Assembly (NCBI RefSeq): GCF_008086045.1 | Contig: NZ_VSEY01000009.1 | Span: 124,001-188,000 of the forward strand | Source of the DNA: Nonomuraea sp. PA05 | GTDB taxonomy: Bacteria > Actinomycetota > Actinomycetes > Streptosporangiales > Streptosporangiaceae | Reading direction: 5' to 3' | Length of the DNA: 64,000 nt | Translations under genes and position numbers: made by a program | Shown here: positions 60,870-64,000 of the stretch, piece by piece | How the letters are laid out: each line of letters opens with the position of its first letter | Position numbering within the stretch: the stretch's first letter is position 1 | Notes under the pieces: model-generated | What the model saw: the letters and a program-made list of their open reading frames with translations, nothing else | Told to the model about the DNA's origin: nothing | Database searches by the model: none

Positions 60870-60960
60870 GTGCGTCCACCCTATGGGCCGTCCGAATCGC
60901 CCGCAGCCCAATATCGGGACGTACGGTCGCAGACGGGGCCCTTCGTGGAGGGAGCGCATC

Positions 60961-61704
60961 ATGACAGTCGTTCTGGTTCACGGTGTGCCGGAGACGTCGG
61001 CCGTCTGGGATCCGCTGCGCGCGGTCCTGCGGCGGCAGGACGTACGCGCGCTGCGGCTGCCCGGCTTCGGCTGCCCGCGGCCCGGCGGCTTCGGCGCGAC
61101 CAAGGAGGAGTACGTGGCCTGGCTGGCCGCCGAGCTGGAGTCGATGGGCGACGACGAGATCGACCTCGTCGGCCACGATTGGGGCGGCGGCCTGGTGGTC
61201 CGGCTGGTCAGCATCCAGCCCGAGCTCGTCCGCTCCTGGGTCACCGACGCCCCGGGCCTCGGCCATCCCGGCTTCCGCTGGCACGACCTGGCGCGGGTGT
61301 GGCAGACGCCGGAGGCCGGGGAGCAGTTCTTCGAACAGGCCGTGGCCATGCCGGTGGAGGCGCGGGCCGAGGCGTTCGCGGGGATGGGGGTGCCGCGGGA
61401 GCACGCGCTGGCGATGGTGCGCGATATGGACACGGTGATGGGCGGGTGCATCCTGGACCTCTACCGGTCGGCGACGCGGGTGGCCGAGGAGTGGTCGCCG
61501 GCGTTCACCGGCATTCCCGTGCCGGGGCTGGCGCTGGTGCCGTCGGAGGATCTGTACCTGGCGGCTGACGTGGCGCGGGCGAGCGCGGCCAGGGCGGGGG
61601 CGGCGGTGGCCGAGCTGCCGGGAGTGGGGCATTGGTGGATGTTGCAGGATCCGGCGGCGGGGGCGGCGAGGCTGGAGTCGTTCTGGGCAGAGGTGGGCAA
61701 GTAG
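60961..61704 (+). CDS. Alpha/beta hydrolase with Asp nucleophile (epoxide hydrolase/haloalkane-dehalogenase-like)
   Basis: 247 residues. VVLVHGVPETSAVW (oxyanion), nucleophile elbow VGHDWGGG with Asp in the G-x-D-x-G position, and C-terminal His in GVGHWWMLQ. The Asp nucleophile is normal for epoxide hydrolases and dehalogenases, unlike the GWATG variant at 35335. Divergent from the adenosine deaminase-like gene. Confidence 0.9.
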   Translation: MTVVLVHGVPETSAVWDPLRAVLRRQDVRALRLPGFGCPRPGGFGATKEEYVAWLAAELESMGDDEIDLVGHDWGGGLVVRLVSIQPELVRSWVTDAPGLGHPGFRWHDLARVWQTPEAGEQFFEQAVAMPVEARAEAFAGMGVPREHALAMVRDMDTVMGGCILDLYRSATRVAEEWSPAFTGIPVPGLALVPSEDLYLAADVARASAARAGAAVAELPGVGHWWMLQDPAAGAARLESFWAEVGK

Positions 61705-61781
61705 GCGCGGGCCAGGCGGCCACCTTCGAACGGCGTCGGCGCCACAGGCCGGGCACCCGGCCCTCGCCACCCTCGCAACGG

Positions 61782-62549
61782 CTAGGCGGCCGGCCGCCTG
61801 GTGAGGCGGAGCTTGGACTGCTTGTGCGGCGACCGCTCCCAGTCCTCCATGAACTCCGCGTCGAACCCGTACGTCCCGGCCAGCGCGACCAGCGTCTCGG
61901 TGCGGTAGTAGAAGTCCTCCCGCAGCACCTGGTGCTCCGTGCCCTCGGTCCGGTCGAAGGTGAAGTCGAACCACCCGCCGGGCTTCATGACCCTGCCCAC
62001 GTGGGCGAAGCACTCCTCGATCACGTCGAGCGGGGAGTGCGAGAAGACGCTGTGGGCGTGCACGACATCGAAGTGCTCGTCGGGCAGGAACGCCAGGCGC
62101 AGGTCGCGCACGGGGGTGAGGTAGGGCAGTTTGTCCGCCAGGTCGTGCTGGACGATCGTCTGCTGGGCGGCCATGAGGATGTCGGGCGAGATGTCGATGC
62201 CGTAGTAGTTGCCGGTGTGCAGGTAGCCGATGAACAGGTGGCCGGCCCGCAGGTTGCCGCAGCCGATCTCCAGCATCCGGCATTCGGGCTTGAGGCCGTG
62301 CTCCACCAGGTAGTCGAACTGCATGCGGCCCAGCGCCAGCCACCGCTTGTGGTTGTGCGAGCCGACGGCGCCCTCGGGGTCGCGGGCCGTGTCGGACCTC
62401 ATGACGGCGCGGTAGTAGCCGATGTGGTCGCGCGTGCGCAGCCTGAACCACGTGTCGCGGGCCAGGCGCCGCAGGTGGGGGATGATCTTGTGTGGGTTCT
62501 TGATGGCGTACGTCGCTTGGTGGACGACGCTCGATCGGGAGCGGTTCAC
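61782..62549 (-). CDS. Class I SAM-dependent methyltransferase
   Basis: 255 residues. Motif I LEIGCGNLRAG, GNYYGIDISPDIL (motif II), VVHAHSVFSHSP and HVGRVMKPGGWFDFTF. An N-terminal basic extension (KNPHKIIPHLRRLARDTWFRL) precedes the fold. GTG start at 62549 has only a weak ribosome site. Acceptor unknown; no biosynthetic partner nearby. Confidence 0.86.
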   Translation of the reverse strand: MNRSRSSVVHQATYAIKNPHKIIPHLRRLARDTWFRLRTRDHIGYYRAVMRSDTARDPEGAVGSHNHKRWLALGRMQFDYLVEHGLKPECRMLEIGCGNLRAGHLFIGYLHTGNYYGIDISPDILMAAQQTIVQHDLADKLPYLTPVRDLRLAFLPDEHFDVVHAHSVFSHSPLDVIEECFAHVGRVMKPGGWFDFTFDRTEGTEHQVLREDFYYRTETLVALAGTYGFDAEFMEDWERSPHKQSKLRLTRRPAA

Positions 62550-62700
62550 GTTTCGGAATCTAAGACAGGGGGGCGGGCTGCCATAGGGCCGTCGCGACAC
62601 TCTTGATGGTCCGTTGGCGCAGCCTTTCTCTCGCAGGCGCGCCTCACACCGAGCCCACCCGGAGGCGCGCCACCCCAGACCGGCGTCCGGAGGCGCGCCG

Positions 62701-62776
62701 CCTCAGGTTCCCGTGCCCAGCTCAGGTTTCCGTACCCAGCTCAGGTGGTCGCGCCTAGCTCAGGTAGTCGCGCAAC
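62701..62776. repeat. 19-bp tandem repeat, four units, over the sigma-factor 3' end
   Basis: Units begin at 62701, 62720, 62739 and 62758. Unit 4 holds the last codons (RDYLS) and unit 3 the stop (TAG); units 1-2 lie downstream. The 100 bp beyond (about 62640-62700) also carry GGAGGCGCGCC-type direct repeats. Confidence 0.9.
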
Positions 62777-63723
62777 GCCAGCGACCTGGACGGATGCCGC
62801 AGCTTGGACATGGTCTTGGCCTCGATCTGCCGGATGCGCTCCCGCGTGACCCCGTAGACCCGCCCGATCTCGTCGAGCGTCATCGGCTTGCCGTCCATCA
62901 GCCCGTACCGCATGCTGATCACCCCGGCCTCCCGCTCGGAGAGCTGGTCGAGCAGCGACCGCAACTGCTGCTGGAGCAGGGTGAACGAGACCGCGTCGGC
63001 CGGTGAGACCGCCTCGGTGTCCTCGATGAGGTCGCCGAACTCGCTGTCGCCCTCCTCCCCCAGCGGCGTGTGCAGGGAGATCGGCTCGCGGCCGTACCCC
63101 TGGACCTCGATGACGCGGTCGACCTCCAGCTCGCTCTCCTTGGCGACCTCCTCGGGGGTGGGCTCGCGGCCGAGGTCGCTCTGCAGCCGCCGCTGCACCC
63201 GCGCGACCTTGTTGATCAGCTCCACCATGTGGACGGGGATGCGGATCGTGCGGGCCTGGTCGGCCATGGCGCGGGTGATGGCCTGCTTGATCCACCAGGT
63301 CGCGTACGTGGAGAACTTGTAGCCGAGCTGGTAGTCGAACTTCTCGATCGTGCGGATGAGCCCTAGGTTGCCCTCCTGGATGAGGTCCAGGAAGAGCATG
63401 CCGCGGCCGGTGTAGCGCTTGGCGATGGAGACCACGAGCCGCAGGTTGGCCTCCAGCATGCGGCGCTTGGCGCGGGTGCCGTCGTCGGCGATCCACTGCA
63501 GTTCGGCGCGCAGGTCGTCGGCGAGGCCCGCTTCGGTGTCGAGCCGTTCCCTGGCGAACAGCCCCGCTTCGATGCGCTTGGCCAGATCGATCTCCTGCTC
63601 GGCGGTGAGCAGGGGCACGCGGCCGATCTCCTTCAGGTAGGCCTTGACCGAGTCAGCGCCGACGGCCGTGCCGCCGTCGGCGACGGTGTCGTCCAGTTCG
63701 AGAACCTCTGCTGCTTGGGACAA
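62755..63723 (-). CDS. Group 2 sigma-70 (RpoD/HrdB-like) RNA polymerase sigma factor
   Basis: 322 residues, shorter than the essential HrdB, with no long N-terminal acidic region. Region 1.2 [15 protein letters not shown]; regions 2.1-2.4 with [40 protein letters not shown] and [17 protein letters not shown]; region 4.2 [23 protein letters not shown] start with GGAGAG 6 nt upstream. Divergent from a TetR gene with four CCTAA sites between, so it is probably under that repressor. Confidence 0.92.
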   Translation of the reverse strand: MSQAAEVLELDDTVADGGTAVGADSVKAYLKEIGRVPLLTAEQEIDLAKRIEAGLFARERLDTEAGLADDLRAELQWIADDGTRAKRRMLEANLRLVVSIAKRYTGRGMLFLDLIQEGNLGLIRTIEKFDYQLGYKFSTYATWWIKQAITRAMADQARTIRIPVHMVELINKVARVQRRLQSDLGREPTPEEVAKESELEVDRVIEVQGYGREPISLHTPLGEEGDSEFGDLIEDTEAVSPADAVSFTLLQQQLRSLLDQLSEREAGVISMRYGLMDGKPMTLDEIGRVYGVTRERIRQIEAKTMSKLRHPSRSLALRDYLS

Positions 63724-63761
63724 AACTCTCTCCTCGCTCGCTTTGGATGATTGGACGGCGG

Positions 63762-63840
63762 CCTAAACTTAGGTCGCGCCTAACTTTAGGTGCCCTCAAG
63801 GAGAGGGTCAACCTAAAATAAGGTCGAACCTAAAAATTTG
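63762..63840. promoter_or_regulatory. Four CCTAA-N2-TTAGG operator sites between sigma and TetR genes
   Basis: 63762-63773 CCTAAACTTAGG, 63779-63790 CCTAACTTTAGG (both perfect), 63812-63823 CCTAAAATAAGG and 63829-63840 CCTAAAAATTTG (degenerate). Start-to-start spacing is 17, 33 and 17 bp, i.e. two pairs. Confidence 0.8.
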
Positions 63841-63855
63841 TGGAAGACTACGGCC

Positions 63856-64000
63856 ATGAGCACCGACACCTTGGGGTTGAGGGAACAGAAGAAGCGAGAG
63901 ACCAGGCAGGCCATCTCTGACCACGCTACCCAACTGTTCCTGGAACGTGGCTTCGACCGGACGACGATCGCCGACATCGCCACCGCGGCGCGGGTCGCCA
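63856..64000 (+). CDS. TetR-family regulator (partial, 3' end outside window)
   Basis: 48 residues visible from ATG at 63856: LREQKKRETRQAISDHATQL and FLERGFDRTTIADIATAARVA-like helix-turn-helix (quoted in parts). The ligand domain is missing. Probably represses itself and the sigma gene through the CCTAA sites. Confidence 0.9.
   Translation, partial: MSTDTLGLREQKKRETRQAISDHATQLFLERGFDRTTIADIATAARVA

Overview
The window is high-GC, GTG/TTG-start-rich actinobacterial chromosome. Divergent ECF41 promoters, an iron box of IdeR/DmdR type, ornithine-lipid genes, many secreted CAZymes and dense catabolic operons suggest a soil filamentous actinomycete (Streptosporangiaceae/Streptomycetales-like); the genus cannot be fixed from the sequence alone. 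No rRNA, tRNA, CRISPR array, prophage or insertion sequence was seen.

Layout. 1-8.6 kb: the 5' end of an intradiol (hydroxyquinol-type) dioxygenase, a GH29 fucosidase, then an apparent operon of a sugar ABC importer (lipoprotein plus two permeases), a pectate lyase and a pectin methylesterase, the last two sharing a nearly identical ricin-type lectin module. 8.6-17.6 kb: a YtcJ-like amidohydrolase, a copper amine oxidase divergent from its probable TetR regulator, and an NCS1 permease/aldehyde dehydrogenase/GMC oxidoreductase operon. 17.7-22.2 kb: a LysR regulator and an operon of flavin monooxygenase, RidA, DUF1028 and M20 amidohydrolase with coupled starts. 22.3-26.5 kb: a zinc-type (AztA-like) ATPase with a Zur-like box, convergent with an iron-siderophore FecB-FecD-FecC operon under an iron box, and a WGxxG protein. 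26.6-36.4 kb: olsBA-like ornithine lipid genes, a nucleotidyltransferase-like protein, a propeller lipoprotein, a GNAT, two M14 carboxypeptidases and an alpha/beta hydrolase lacking the usual Ser. 36.5-43.3 kb: an IclR-controlled divergon (amidohydrolase against CoA-transferase, citryl-CoA-lyase-like protein, LigB- and LigA-like extradiol dioxygenase subunits and an MDR reductase), the best candidate for an undescribed catabolic pathway. 43.4-45.4 kb: an ECF41 sigma factor and its SDR target. 45.3-47.9 kb: Asp/Glu racemase, a YihT/LacD-type aldolase, a kinase remnant and a DeoR repressor. 48-59.2 kb: PL11 rhamnogalacturonan lyase, two APH-like kinases, a secreted protein, and a LacI-regulated GH3/GH42 pair. 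59.3-64 kb: a frameshifted APH-like gene, an adenosine deaminase-like protein, a hydrolase, a methyltransferase, a group 2 sigma-70 factor and a TetR gene sharing four CCTAA-type operator sites.

Two themes run through the window. First, plant cell-wall (pectin/rhamnogalacturonan side chain) use: pectate lyase, pectinesterase, PL11, GH29, GH42, GH3 and a sugar importer, with similar LacI-like GAAAnTTTC palindromes at two separate loci. Second, short imperfect tandem duplications that sit exactly over or beside gene 3' ends (six cases) or inside coding sequence (two cases) at 10.3, 40.8, 42.8, 43.3, 46.4, 53.6, 59.2 and 62.7 kb. They look like a recurrent replication-slippage signature of this genome.
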